Source of the DNA: Luteolibacter pohnpeiensis
GTDB lineage: Bacteria; Verrucomicrobiota; Verrucomicrobiia; Verrucomicrobiales; Akkermansiaceae
Reading direction: 5' to 3'
Length of the DNA stretch: 64,000 nt
Assembly: GCF_016595435.1 (NCBI RefSeq)
Contig: NZ_JAENIJ010000004.1
Coordinates: 124,001-188,000, forward strand
Shown: positions 1-9,300 of the stretch, piece after piece
How positions within the stretch are numbered: position 1 is the first letter of the stretch
How the letters are laid out: each line of letters begins with the position of its first letter
Made by a program: the position numbers and the translations under genes
The notes under the pieces: generated by a model
What the model was told of the DNA's origin: nothing
Databases searched by the model: none
Seen by the model: only the letters and a program-made list of their open reading frames with translations

Positions 1-402
1 TTCTTCCAGCGTTTTGAGAAACGCATTCGCCGCCTGATCATTCATCCGGTCCGCATCGACAATGACACCGACTTTGAATGCCCCACCCGGCGCGGCCAGA
101 TGCAGCGTGTGTTCCAGATTCCGGATTTCATCCACACCGACCCTTCTCGACTTCATGCGCGGCCGGATCACCCGGACCCAACCACTTTCCAGATCATCCA
201 GTGGTGGCACTTCCACCGCGACCGGGTCACCAAATAAATCCGCCCCTGCATCCTTCGCTCCATTCACATGCTGGATCAGGCGTGCTGCCAACTCCTCCTT
301 GCCACTCCCCGGCGCACCGCTGATCAAAAATGCGTGCGCCAGCCTGCCGCGCTCGTGCGCAGCACAAATCATCTCAAATGCCCGGTCCGACGTGTATGCC
401 AT
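1..402 (-). CDS. holB: DNA polymerase III subunit delta' (partial, C-terminus beyond the window)
   Basis: This is the N-terminal 134 residues of an AAA+ clamp-loader subunit that helps load the sliding clamp on DNA during replication. A Walker A loop GAPGSGKE is at about residues 29-36, preceded by the usual R-L-A-H-A-F-L-I segment. The visible part ends in a run close to the conserved QAANALLKTLEE of HolB (here [12 protein letters not shown]), just before the window edge. The zinc-binding cysteines typical of DnaX are not seen in this part, which favours delta' over the tau/gamma subunit. The ATG at 402 is the first in frame after the upstream region; a GGGGAG sequence directly abuts it, so the ribosome site is poor. 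It diverges from hisI with 87 bases between. The family call is firm; the exact start is less so. Confidence 0.85.
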   Translation of the reverse strand, partial: MAYTSDRAFEMICAAHERGRLAHAFLISGAPGSGKEELAARLIQHVNGAKDAGADLFGDPVAVEVPPLDDLESGWVRVIRPRMKSRRVGVDEIRNLEHTLHLAAPGGAFKVGVIVDADRMNDQAANAFLKTLEE

Positions 403-489
403 CTCCCCGCCATCCTTTCCAGACAGGCCCACTCGCGCAACCCGGAATGTTCGCTGGACACAAGCTCGTCCCGCTTCCAACGTCCAGCC

Positions 490-948
490 ATGAGCACCAC
501 CCAACTCTTCGCCGAGCGTGGCGATAAAGCGCAAATCGAAGAAGGCGCGGCATTTGCCCCGAAATTCGACGCCGACGGCCTGATCCCGGCCATGGCGATG
601 GACGCGACCACCAAAGAGCCACTCATGCTCGCCTATATGAATGAAGAATCCCTGCGCCGGACTCTCGAGCTGGGCGAAGCGGTTTACTGGTCACGTTCCC
701 GCAAGGAATACTGGCACAAAGGCGCAACCTCCGGCCACGTGCAAAAAATCGTCGAAATCCGCACGGATTGCGATCAAGACGCACTGGTTCTCTACGTCGA
801 ACAAGTCGGCGCGGGTGCCTGCCACACCGGCCGCGGCTCCTGTTTTTACCGCAGTGTCGACGCTTCCGATCTCGCCAGCGGTGCCAAATTGACCTTCAAT
901 AGCAAGGACCGCGCCTTCGATCCCGAATCCGTTTACGGCAAACATTGA
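490..948 (+). CDS. hisI: Phosphoribosyl-AMP cyclohydrolase
   Basis: A 152-residue stand-alone HisI, which opens the purine ring of phosphoribosyl-AMP in the third step of histidine synthesis in the cytoplasm. Visible family marks are [13 protein letters not shown], the magnesium-binding TDCDQDA cluster, and the zinc-binding [11 protein letters not shown] motif near the C-terminus. There is no HisE pyrophosphohydrolase domain, so HisE must be encoded elsewhere. The frame stays open upstream, but the ATG at 490 gives the normal family N-terminus and the upstream translation is unlike any protein. No Shine-Dalgarno sequence is present. No other his gene is in the window, so histidine genes are probably scattered, or at least not all together. 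Confidence 0.93.
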   Translation: MSTTQLFAERGDKAQIEEGAAFAPKFDADGLIPAMAMDATTKEPLMLAYMNEESLRRTLELGEAVYWSRSRKEYWHKGATSGHVQKIVEIRTDCDQDALVLYVEQVGAGACHTGRGSCFYRSVDASDLASGAKLTFNSKDRAFDPESVYGKH

Positions 949-1081
949 GAAAAAAGGTCGCATCTGGAGTAATTTCGCGGTTGCAATTATAAAGTTCATC
1001 CGCTAGCTCTCCCGCCCCGCACGACTCGGCACGATGCCCGTGTGGACCACCGCATCTAATTTTCGTCAGAAAGAGGACCCC

Positions 1082-1429
1082 ATGAGCACCATCATCCAAA
1101 AGATCGAACAAGAGCAGTTGAAGAAAGACGTCACGCCTTTCAATGTCGGCGACACCGTCAAGGTTCACTGCCGCGTGGTTGAAGGTGGCAAAGAGCGTAT
1201 CCAGCTCTTCACAGGCCTCGTCATCGCCAAGTCTGGCACCAGCGTGAACGCAGCTTTCACCGTTCGTAAGATCTCCTACGGCGAAGGTGTTGAGCGGGTT
1301 TTCCCAGTTCACAGCCCACGGATCGCTAAAATCGAAGTCGCAACCAAAGGCAAAGTCCGCCGCGCCAAGTTGCACTACCTCCGCAGCCGTGTTGGCAAGC
1401 GCGCCCTCATGGTCAAGAGCGCCGACTAA
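1082..1429 (+). CDS. rplS: 50S ribosomal protein L19
   Basis: A 115-residue L19, a component of the large ribosomal subunit at the interface with the small subunit. The sequence shows the expected N-terminal helix, the [13 protein letters not shown] strand, the [13 protein letters not shown] core and the basic C-terminus [14 protein letters not shown]. The ATG at 1082 has an AGAGG ribosome site about five bases upstream, one of the few clear Shine-Dalgarno sequences in the window. In many bacteria rplS follows rpsP, rimM and trmD; here it stands alone after hisI and is followed by its own terminator, so it is probably monocistronic. Confidence 0.97.
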   Translation: MSTIIQKIEQEQLKKDVTPFNVGDTVKVHCRVVEGGKERIQLFTGLVIAKSGTSVNAAFTVRKISYGEGVERVFPVHSPRIAKIEVATKGKVRRAKLHYLRSRVGKRALMVKSAD

Positions 1430-1458
1430 TCCGGTCCTCGGAACCATCTTTCAACAAG

Positions 1459-1489
1459 CGCTCCTCCGTCACCGGTGGGGCGTTTTTTG
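1459..1489 (+). terminator. Rho-independent terminator of rplS
   Basis: A ten-pair G+C-rich stem (1459-1468 with 1473-1482, one mismatch and one G-T pair) is followed directly by six T residues at 1483-1488. It lies 30 bases after the rplS stop codon. Confidence 0.8.
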
Positions 1490-1680
1490 TTTGGTAGATT
1501 CCGAGAACACCATGCCCTCAAACCCGTCGGCATGATTTTGATGACACGAAATAGCCGGAACTTCACGGATTCACGCCTGCCAGGCAAAGAAATCTGGTGA
1601 AATCACACTTTTGCATTGCCAGTAAGGTGAGCCGCTCATAAGTTCCGCGCCCCCCGCGAATTTTAACCGTCTAGCAGCAG

Positions 1681-1836
1681 ATGTCCAAGCACAACAGCCT
1701 TAAAGCAAGCGCCACCGTTGGCGGAAAACGCTCCGTCCTCAAGCGCTTCGAGCGCGTCAAACTCCTCAAGGAGCGTGGCGAATGGAAATCCGGCCGTTCT
1801 CCAATTGGTCTTCCAAAGACCAAGCACGAGGGCTGA
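1681..1836 (+). CDS. Small basic protein, Chlamydiae/Verrucomicrobia type
   Basis: A 51-residue very basic protein (N-terminus MSKHNSLKAS, C-terminus GLPKTKHEG), too short for most ORF callers. About a third of its residues are Lys, Arg or His and it has no hydrophobic segment. The sequence fits the small basic protein family that I recall as restricted to Chlamydiae and Verrucomicrobia (TIGR04137) and that has been suspected of a ribosome-related role; no activity is established. Support here comes from the clean start and stop, the strong terminator directly after it, and its position between rplS and a ribosomal RNA pseudouridine synthase. No Shine-Dalgarno sequence is visible. Family assignment is from memory, so moderate certainty. 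Confidence 0.8.
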   Translation: MSKHNSLKASATVGGKRSVLKRFERVKLLKERGEWKSGRSPIGLPKTKHEG

Positions 1837-1863
1837 TTTTTCCGAATTGCGAATTTCATTGAT

Positions 1864-1896
1864 GCGCGGAATCCAGCCGGGTTCCGCGCCTTTTTG
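1864..1896 (+). terminator. Rho-independent terminator of the small basic protein gene
   Basis: An 11-pair stem (1864-1874 with 1879-1889, one G-T wobble) with an AGCC loop, followed by C and TTTTT at 1890-1895. It sits between the small basic protein and the pseudouridine synthase gene and should insulate them. Confidence 0.85.
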
Positions 1897-1916
1897 CTTT
1901 CCATGTTCATCCTGTC

Positions 1917-2687
1917 ATGAGCGCCAACCACGAAGAGGGAACACGCCTCAATAAATACCTGGCGCTTTGCGGCGTTGGCTCCCGGCGCGCCTGCGATGAA
2001 CTCATTCAAAGTGGACGCATCGAGGTTAATGGGAAGATCTGCCTGAACATGGGCACCCGGATCACCCCGAATGATTACGTCCGCTTCGATGGCAAGCGGG
2101 TCACCCCCAAGGAAATCTCCATCGTCGCATTCCACAAACCCCGTGGATTTGTTTGCACCAAGGAAGATGAACTGGGTCGCGAAACCATTTACGATCTACT
2201 GCCGGTTGCTTTGCACAACCTTCACCACGTCGGCCGGCTCGACCGGGACTCGGAGGGTTTGCTGATCCTCACCAACGATGGCGATCTCTCACAGCAACTG
2301 ATGCACCCGTCCAAGTCCGTCGAGAAGGAATACCTGGTCACTGCAAACCAGGCTTTCGAAAACGCTCACTTGGACCAGTTTTTGGCCGGTATTTTCACCG
2401 AAGGCGGAAAACTGAAAGCAAAAGCCATTGAGCGACTGTCCCCGCGGCGCATTAAAGTGATTCTCGATCACGGCGCGAAACGCCAGATTCGGGTGATGTT
2501 TGAGGCGTTGGGCTATCAAGTGACCAAGCTTCTCCGTGTAAGAATTGGCTCGCTATGGTTAGGCGATTTGGAAGCCGCTCAATATGCGGTACTCAATCCG
2601 AAAGAAGTGAGCCTGCTGATGAAAAATCCCAGCAACGAGAAATCCAAAGGCCACACGGAGCCTAAAGACAAACGGCGCGGCCGCTAA
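1917..2687 (+). CDS. rluB: 23S rRNA pseudouridine synthase, RsuA/RluB family
   Basis: A 256-residue enzyme that converts a uridine to pseudouridine in ribosomal RNA. An S4 RNA-binding domain occupies about residues 9-65 (TRLNKYLALCGVGSRRACDE, then VNG). The catalytic domain carries the GRLDRDSEGLLILTNDG motif with catalytic Asp109, and KRQIRVMFEALGY near the C-terminus. The S4-plus-RsuA layout and the RQIRVM..LGY context fit RluB (U2605 in E. coli), but RluE/RluF/RsuA specificities cannot be told apart safely from sequence alone. The C-terminal tail from about residue 235 is Lys/Arg-rich. The start at 1917 has no Shine-Dalgarno sequence. Confidence 0.85.
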   Translation: MSANHEEGTRLNKYLALCGVGSRRACDELIQSGRIEVNGKICLNMGTRITPNDYVRFDGKRVTPKEISIVAFHKPRGFVCTKEDELGRETIYDLLPVALHNLHHVGRLDRDSEGLLILTNDGDLSQQLMHPSKSVEKEYLVTANQAFENAHLDQFLAGIFTEGGKLKAKAIERLSPRRIKVILDHGAKRQIRVMFEALGYQVTKLLRVRIGSLWLGDLEAAQYAVLNPKEVSLLMKNPSNEKSKGHTEPKDKRRGR

Positions 2688-2697
2688 GGCCACGCCG
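2673..2697. terminator. Possible terminator hairpin overlapping the rluB stop codon
   Basis: A ten-base inverted repeat (2673-2682 with 2688-2697, one mismatch) brackets the stop codon of the pseudouridine synthase gene. The T-rich tract begins only some seven bases later, so termination efficiency is uncertain. It lies in the gap between two convergent genes. Confidence 0.4.
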
Positions 2698-2723
2698 ATC
2701 TTCGATTTTTCATTTTTTCTGGT

Positions 2724-2897
2724 TCAGTGAGTCTTATCGGTAAGGACTCGACTTAGGGCGGATATCACCACGAGTGCGAGGAAGATGTAGAATAGCGCCT
2801 TGGCTACTAAAGCCGCTGCAGCTCCCACCCCAGCGGTGAAGCCCAACAATCCGGCTATCAGCGCCAAAACCAGAAATGTAATTGTCCATTGCAGCAT
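2724..2897 (-). CDS. DUF1328 (UPF0391) small membrane protein
   Basis: A 57-residue inner-membrane protein starting MLQWTITFLVLALIAGLLGF and containing two hydrophobic segments (about residues 4-22 and 27-48) separated by a Gly/Ala-rich turn. This N-terminus is the hallmark of the DUF1328/YtjA family, widespread in Proteobacteria and of unknown function. The frame continues upstream, but the ATG at 2897 matches the family start and has an AAGGA ribosome site nearby. It is convergent with the pseudouridine synthase gene. Confidence 0.85.
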   Translation of the reverse strand: MLQWTITFLVLALIAGLLGFTAGVGAAAALVAKALFYIFLALVVISALSRVLTDKTH

Positions 2898-3087
2898 AGA
2901 ATTCCTTTGGTTATTCCATGAGAGATGGCGCAGATGCTTGGCCAGATTCAGCAATTTCGGGTAATTCACTTTTGATAAATAACTTACATCAAATGCGATT
3001 ATTCCATGAATGACCGAAAAAGTTGCGATAAGTCGAATTACCCCTCTAAAAAGTGCAATTCGCACGACAACGAGTCCACCTGCAGAT

Positions 3088-3372
3088 TTAGGAAAGACCG
3101 AAGGTAACAGCCACGAACGCAACCAGAACCAATACGGCAAGCAGCCACCAATACCATTTCAAGCCACCCTGGGCTTGCTTCCCCCGACCGAATTCACGCT
3201 GAACGAAATCTTCGTAGTCGAATTCCTGAGTTTCCCCTAGCCCGTCCATGCTGGGGTCTTGCTCCCAGGAACGGCGCGCTTTTTCACGGCGCTTCGAGCA
3301 ACCGGGGCAAGGAGTGCCAACTTGCGCCTCAGATCCGCAAGTCGGGCAAATATAACTCATTACCTCAGCCAT
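3088..3372 (-). CDS. Zinc-ribbon protein with C-terminal membrane anchor
   Basis: A roughly 94-residue protein with one N-terminal treble-clef-like zinc ribbon of the CPTCG...CPGC form, an acidic/basic linker, and one strongly hydrophobic segment at the very C-terminus (WYWWLLAVLVLVAFVAVTF). The layout suggests a tail-anchored membrane protein with a cytoplasmic zinc ribbon. I do not recognise a named family. Two starts are plausible: ATG at 3372, used here, and ATG at 3360, which begins directly MSYICPTCG; neither has a convincing ribosome site. The downstream neighbour on the same strand is the DUF1328 membrane protein, about 190 bases away. Confidence 0.6.
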   Translation of the reverse strand: MAEVMSYICPTCGSEAQVGTPCPGCSKRREKARRSWEQDPSMDGLGETQEFDYEDFVQREFGRGKQAQGGLKWYWWLLAVLVLVAFVAVTFGLS

Positions 3373-3503
3373 CGATTCTTCACCCATAGCAGTGAGACGG
3401 GTCAACTCCGATGAAAATTCGTCAAAATTAACAAATTCGCCGATTTTTTGTTCTCCAATTCCCCCTTGGCAATTGCACAGACCGCATCGAATCTAGCGGC
3501 GCG

Positions 3504-4787
3504 ATGGGAATGACTTTAGCCGCACTGCGGAATCAACTACCTGAAGGAGGTCTTTTTGGCGGCGGCGCATGGCGCTGGTCCCCTGAGCCGTTGAAGCTCA
3601 CCAAGGCCGAGGTCAGGCAAATGACATCTCTTGGGCATCCACTCTCCAAATTCCAACAAGCGAGTGATGCGCTCTACCGACGCAGCGCTGCAGGCAAGCT
3701 CGACCACTGGCTGGCAGAACTTCTCGATGAGGGAAAATCCGACTGGCTGGCGCGGTTGCAGAAAGAACCTGGTCTTGCAGATCAATTCCCACGGGTGATC
3801 CGGCCTGATTTGATTCTGACAGATACAGGATTCTCCATGACGGAGCTGGACAGCGTACCTGGCGGGATTGGTGTGACCGCCTGGCTCTCTCAGGTCTATT
3901 CCGATGCCGGCTTCGAGGTTCTCGGAGGTTCAAATGGGATGGTGGATGGATTTCGATCACTTTTCCCCGAGGGAGCCACGGTGTTGATTTCCGATGAAGC
4001 AGGCGATTATCGCCCTGAAATGGAGTGGATGGTGCGCCAACTTGGAGAAAACTGGAAAACCGCCTCCGCTGAAGAACACGTTCCCTCCGCCGGAGAAAAC
4101 ATTTACCGGTTCTTTGAGTTGTTCGACTGGGAAGCGGTGTCTCATGCCCGCCGCATGGGTGAAATGTCCGCCGCTGGTGAGCTTAACATCACCTCCCCGT
4201 TCAAGCCGCATCTGGAAGACAAACTGTGGCTCGCCTTGCTATGGTCTCCCGCGTTGAAAAAAATCTGGGAACAAACCCTGCGCGGCAATCATCTACGGAG
4301 GCTGCGGGAAATTGTTCCATTCGGATGGGTGCTGGATCCTACCCCCCTGCCACCTCATGCGGCACTTCCGCGACTCAACGCACATGGCTGGGATGAAGTC
4401 GCTGCCTTCAGCCAAAAAGAACGCCAACTGGTTTTGAAAATCAGCGGATTCCACGAAACCGCATGGGGTTCTCGCGGGGTTTATATTGGCCACGACATGC
4501 CGTCCGCCGAGTGGTCGGAGCGTCTTACACACGCCCTGGAGCAATCGAGCGAGCAACCTTGGATTTTGCAGGAATTCCGCGAAGGCAGAAGAATCGAGCA
4601 TCCGGTATTCCGCGAAGATGGCAGTGTGGAGATAATGCAAGCCCGCGCGCGATTGTGCCCATACTTCTTCACGGATCAGAGCGGAAACACCTCATTTGCA
4701 GGCTGCCTGGCAACCCTGGTGCCAGCAGATAAAAAGAAAATCCACGGCATGACCGACGGAGTGCTGGTGCCATGCATGGTGGAGTGA
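3504..4787 (+). CDS. ATP-grasp-like protein of unknown substrate (glutathionylspermidine-synthase-like)
   Basis: A 427-residue cytoplasmic protein with no signal peptide. Segments such as RPDLILTDTGFSMTELDSVP (residues about 100-119), a KPHLEDKLWLAL helix near residue 235, and the C-terminal VLKISGFHETAWGSRGVYIG followed by ILQEFREGRR resemble the circularly permuted ATP-grasp fold seen in glutathionylspermidine-synthase-like enzymes. In that fold a late Lys and an acidic residue bind ATP and magnesium. The family tie is by motif impression only; the substrate is unknown, though ATP-dependent carboxylate-amine ligation is the natural guess. It stands alone: upstream genes are on the other strand and rpmB downstream is convergent. 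Start 3504 is an ATG, with a second in-frame ATG at 3510. Confidence 0.6.
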   Translation: MGMTLAALRNQLPEGGLFGGGAWRWSPEPLKLTKAEVRQMTSLGHPLSKFQQASDALYRRSAAGKLDHWLAELLDEGKSDWLARLQKEPGLADQFPRVIRPDLILTDTGFSMTELDSVPGGIGVTAWLSQVYSDAGFEVLGGSNGMVDGFRSLFPEGATVLISDEAGDYRPEMEWMVRQLGENWKTASAEEHVPSAGENIYRFFELFDWEAVSHARRMGEMSAAGELNITSPFKPHLEDKLWLALLWSPALKKIWEQTLRGNHLRRLREIVPFGWVLDPTPLPPHAALPRLNAHGWDEVAAFSQKERQLVLKISGFHETAWGSRGVYIGHDMPSAEWSERLTHALEQSSEQPWILQEFREGRRIEHPVFREDGSVEIMQARARLCPYFFTDQSGNTSFAGCLATLVPADKKKIHGMTDGVLVPCMVE

Positions 4788-4818
4788 GCCTCGCCCGAAC
4801 GGGCTTTGCTCGCTTGAT

Positions 4819-4846
4819 AAAAAAAGCCCGGTATTGCTACCGGGCT
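4819..4846 (-). terminator. Rho-independent terminator of rpmB
   Basis: A perfect nine-pair stem (4825-4833 with 4838-4846) with a four-base loop. Read on the minus strand it is followed by a run of T residues (A tract 4819-4825 on the plus strand). A smaller inverted repeat just upstream (about 4796-4813) may serve the converging gene. Confidence 0.85.
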
Positions 4847-4873
4847 CCATAAAATCAATCTCGCCGAGACGAA

Positions 4874-5137
4874 TTAGACCAATCCAGCTTTCTTCAAGGT
4901 CACGAAAGCACCGTTCTTGTTGACGGTCTTCAGTGCGCGTGCGCTGAGCTTAACGCGGACGAAACGGCTGAGTTCTGGAATCCAGATGCGCTTGGTCTGA
5001 AGGTTTGGGGAAACCGTGCGCTTCACGACTTTGGTGACGTGGCGACCGATACCGCCTTTTTTCTTGGCCAAACCAGAACGGTGGATCTTACCGCCAGAGC
5101 GGACGCGGGTTCCTCGGATGCTGCAAATACGGGCCAT
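4874..5137 (-). CDS. rpmB: 50S ribosomal protein L28
   Basis: An 87-residue L28 of the large ribosomal subunit. It begins MARICSIRGTRVRSGGKIHR, close to the usual MARxCxxTGK start but with the Cys-rich zinc version absent, and has the RVKLSARALKTVNKNG segment near the C-terminus. Length is a little above the common 70-80. The minus-strand upstream sequence is T-rich and has no Shine-Dalgarno sequence. It is followed by a textbook terminator and is probably monocistronic. Confidence 0.93.
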   Translation of the reverse strand: MARICSIRGTRVRSGGKIHRSGLAKKKGGIGRHVTKVVKRTVSPNLQTKRIWIPELSRFVRVKLSARALKTVNKNGAFVTLKKAGLV

Positions 5138-5228
5138 AGTAAAAAGAAAGGTTCGTGGTTGGGGGCGCGAAGAATGCCCATGGAACGCGGCGCGTCAAGA
5201 CGAAACCCGTCCAAACCGTGCAGATTTT

Positions 5229-6218
5229 TTAAAATTGATCATTCCGCACCTTGGTAAGCCATTTTTCGACATCGCGGAATATGCGATCCTTTTCCTGATC
5301 ATACATCAGGAGATGGTAGGCTTTCGGGTAGTTGTGATAGGTGACTTTCTCCGGCACGTGGGCAATGAAGCCACGCATATCGGAATCGGTATTGAAAAAA
5401 TCCTGACCGCCGTGGAGCACAAGCAGCGGAATGTCGATTTTTTCCGCGCAGTCGTTCATGGTATCGATGTTACGGGCGAGCGCGTTCAGCAATCGCAAGG
5501 TGTATTCATCGATGTAGTAGGAATTGGTCAGCGACTGCTCCTCGTGGGTGGAAGTCTGGGTCATTTGCACGTCCTTGCCACCGGTCAGGGTTTCCAGGGA
5601 AATCCGTGCGGAAGGAACCGTGGCTGCAGCCATGCGGAGTAGCGCGGGTTGCCAGGCCGGAATTCCGTCCTTAAAACGGACTACCGGGGAAGAGAGCACG
5701 ATCGCATCGCATGGCGGATCATTGCTAGGAGCCTCACTGAGCGCGTGGGCAGCAATCAAACTGCCCATGCTTTCACCGAACCACACGATTTTTGCCCTGG
5801 GATGCTGTTTCCGGACCAGCCGGGTGAACGTCTGAAGGTCATTGTACCACTCCTCTGGATCACCGATGTCGCCACGGCGCTCCTTGATCGGATCATTTCC
5901 CTGGCCGCGAACCTCATAGGCGTAAAGAGCGGTTTTCGGCTGATTTTTCAGCAAGTGGAGCCCGAGATTTTCATAATCGATCGATGCACCGCAAAATCCG
6001 TGAATCCCGATCATCACGATGTCCGGCTCAACCGATGATGAAACCCAATGGCGGTAACCGAACGTTTCGCCAGCAGCGCGCGCCCTTGGATTGTTCACCA
6101 AGGTATAGCTTGGCGCACATCCAGATATCAAAACGCCAGCAAATCCCAAGATCGCAAGGCCGTAGCGGAATGACTTAGGGGGTCTCACTTGGTCAAAAAA
6201 TGGCATGTCAGTCATCAA
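5229..6218 (-). CDS. Alpha/beta-hydrolase lipoprotein (monoacylglycerol-lipase-like)
   Basis: A 329-residue predicted lipoprotein. Residues 17-34 form a signal segment ending in a lipobox L-I-S-G-C with Cys34, so it should be anchored in a membrane facing the periplasm or outside. The body is a serine hydrolase of the Hydrolase_4 type: oxyanion segment GIHGFCG near residue 74, nucleophile elbow G-E-S-M-G with Ser150, catalytic Asp273 in HGGQD and His302 in AYH. These suggest a lipase or esterase on small acyl substrates; true specificity is unknown. Start could be 6218, 6215 or 6206. It diverges from the alpha-2-macroglobulin gene by 138 bases. Confidence 0.8.
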   Translation of the reverse strand: MMTDMPFFDQVRPPKSFRYGLAILGFAGVLISGCAPSYTLVNNPRARAAGETFGYRHWVSSSVEPDIVMIGIHGFCGASIDYENLGLHLLKNQPKTALYAYEVRGQGNDPIKERRGDIGDPEEWYNDLQTFTRLVRKQHPRAKIVWFGESMGSLIAAHALSEAPSNDPPCDAIVLSSPVVRFKDGIPAWQPALLRMAAATVPSARISLETLTGGKDVQMTQTSTHEEQSLTNSYYIDEYTLRLLNALARNIDTMNDCAEKIDIPLLVLHGGQDFFNTDSDMRGFIAHVPEKVTYHNYPKAYHLLMYDQEKDRIFRDVEKWLTKVRNDQF

Positions 6219-6356
6219 ACGGCAATCCTTGAGCGAATTTTTTAGAGAATTGGCTTTCGGCTCTTAAAAACGACGAAAACTCAATCACTCACGAAATAAT
6301 TTTGAATTTAATGCCAGTAGGCCACGTATTAAAATGACGTTTTCCCTCTCGTTGCC

Positions 6357-9300
6357 ATGAAATCATTTTTTCACCTGTTGGCTGCTGGGTTGTTTTTTCA
6401 GGCGGTAGCCTCCGCCGAACCCAGATTGGTCGTTTCCACCCCATCAATCGCTCCAGAAAGTCAAATCGACATCGTCCTCGACAAGCCCTTTGTCGAGACT
6501 GCCGAAATTGGCAAAACCGTCGATAACCACCTAATCGAGATTGAGCCGCCTATCCCCGGCAAGATTACATGGACCGCTCAAAACATCGCGCGGCTGGTTC
6601 CTGAAATCCCTCCAACCATCGGCACCAGCTTCAAGTTCTCTCTCGCACCGGATCAAGTGTATCTGGATGGCACTGAGGTTCCCACCGCCACGTTTGCCAC
6701 CGCGAATAGCGAAGCATTCCGGATCTCCATCGCCACGCAACCCAATCGCTGGTCCCATGACTACTCCCGTTCTAATTCCCAATGGCTGGTCGTTTTCAAT
6801 GATGACGTCGATCCCGCAAAGCTGGGTTCCTACATCACCTTTTCGTCGAAATCCGGGGATCAAGTCGCCGCTGAAATCAGCCGCCCGACACTCGGTCAAC
6901 TTGGCTATCGCGCAAACTACTATCGGAGCTGGTCCTCCCGCTTTCCGGGTGATCCACCAGCCTCTAAGCCTGAGGACCCGGTTCCATTTGCCATCTTCGC
7001 AACGCCTGCCTTTCCGCTTCCTGTTGGGGAGGATTGGAAACTTTCGATCCTGAAAGGTCTTCCCAATTCGAATCATAACGCCCGGCTTGACGAGAACTCG
7101 GAGTATCAAATCGGCACCATTGAGCCATTCAAAATCTCCTCCCTCAATGCGGTGGCAAATCCAGATGAAGATCGATACCTGGAAATCCAGCTCAATTACA
7201 AACCCGCCTCCCCACTTCCGGCTGATTTCCTTACCCGCAACATCACCATCAAACCACGCCCACAAAATCTCTCCGCAGAGATCAAGGGCGAAAGCATACT
7301 CCTCCACGGCGACTTTTCGAATCGGCACGATTGGACCCTGAAAGTGCATGGCAGGCTCTCATCAGAACACGGATATTTGCTGAGCAACTCGGTCACGAAC
7401 GATCTGAAATTCAAGGTGATCCAGCCCCAGCTGGTCCTTCCAAGCACCAATCAGGCCCAACTGGCCAACGGAAATCGCCAATACCCCATGCTCACCGTCA
7501 ACCTCTCCCAGTTGCACGTCCGGCTCAAGCAGCTGGCCCCGAATGAACTGGTTCGCGCCTATCAAGGCTATCGCCACTACACCGGAGAAGGTCCAAACAA
7601 CGAATCCAGCAGCCAAACCTCGTCCCTCCCCTACTCCCTGATCACGGGCAAGACGATTCTCGATGAGAGTTTTGAGCTCGGTACCAAGATCGACAGTTCC
7701 AAAACCGTCACGCTGGACTGGAATGACCTGCTGCCCGAGGGAACCAAAACCACCGCATTTTTTCTGGATGTCACCGGCACCCCGCACGATGGCCTGCACA
7801 TCGATCACAAGCGAAATTCGCAAGCGATTATTCAACTAACCGACATCGGCCTGGCCTGGAAATTCAACGACCGCGAAGCTTTCATTTTCGCATTCTCCTG
7901 CTCGACAGGACAACCCTTGGAAGGAGTCTCGATCGACCTTTTTGGCGAGGATTCCAACTCTCTGGTTTCGAAAAAAACCAACCATGACGGGCTTGTGATG
8001 CTGCCGCGCCCTCCAGAAGCACAAAACCTGAGAGCGCGGCTTGGGGATGACACCTATATCACCGCCTTTGACACCAGCCTGTCCACCGTCGGGCTTTGGC
8101 ATTTCCCCGTTCGCTACAGTTGGAACAAGCCTCTGGACAAAGCCCGGAGGGCCTTTCTTTTCACCGATCGCTCCCTTTATCGCCCGGGCGAAATGGTCCA
8201 CCTCAAAGGCATCGTTCGCATCCAACAAGGCAACGAGATCCAGCCCATCCCAGAAAGCAATGCACGGGTGGTCATCCTCGACCCCAGCGAAAAGGAAATT
8301 TATTCCTCACCGGTTCACTTCTCCGAGCACGGCTCGTTTGATCTGAACTATCAGTTGCCTCCTTCCCAAACCGGCGATCACGCCATCCGCCTTGAGTTCC
8401 CGGACGATTTGCAGCTGGCTGAAGATAGCGACAACTGGTCGGAAAAATACTCGATCCGGAATAACGCGAGCTTTTATCTGCCACTCCGGGTCGAAGAATT
8501 CCGCCGCAATGCATTTGAGATCGAGCAAACCCTGCCCGATACGGTACCCGGCGCCACCCGACTATCGGCCGACATTTCAGCCCGCTATTACCAAGGGCAG
8601 CCCGTGGCCGCAGGAAGTGTCAATTACTTCACCCGCATCACTTCGATAAATCCTTATCCGGAGCGATTCAGTGATTTCCTCTTCGGCAATCACCGGGAAG
8701 TTGATTGGCAATATTGGTATCATTATTTCGGCTACCGCTGGGGTGATGGAAATGGTTCCCGCCAAACCATGCAGCACGAAGGCGAAACAACATTGACGCC
8801 CGAGGGAACTACCACGGTTGCCGTAGATCTACCGGAATCCGACTTTCCAACTGCTCGTGAAGTCACCCTGTCCACGGAAGTCACCGATGCGAACCACCAG
8901 ACATTGCGCTCAACCGCAACGACCACCGTTCATCCGGCATCCATCTACGTCGGGATTTCTCGTTTGGACCGGCTCGTCCGCACCGGGGACAAAGTTGAAT
9001 TGAAAATCGTCGCCACCGATACTTCAGGAGAACCCTACCCCGATCCGGTTCGGGTAACCGCCACGCTTTCACGCAAGGTCAACAAGTCGGTGAAAATGCA
9101 AAATCAGGACGGTGAGACCGTGACCCGAAACGATGTGACTGAGCCCAGCATTTCCATCACAAATCTAACCATTACTCCGAAGCAGTCAGCCCATGGCGGT
9201 CAATCTTTCATCTTCACCCCGGAGGAAAACGGCGAACACTACCTCACCATTCGCGGCACCGATCCTCAAGGCCACGATTTTGCGACCGTCACATCATTCA

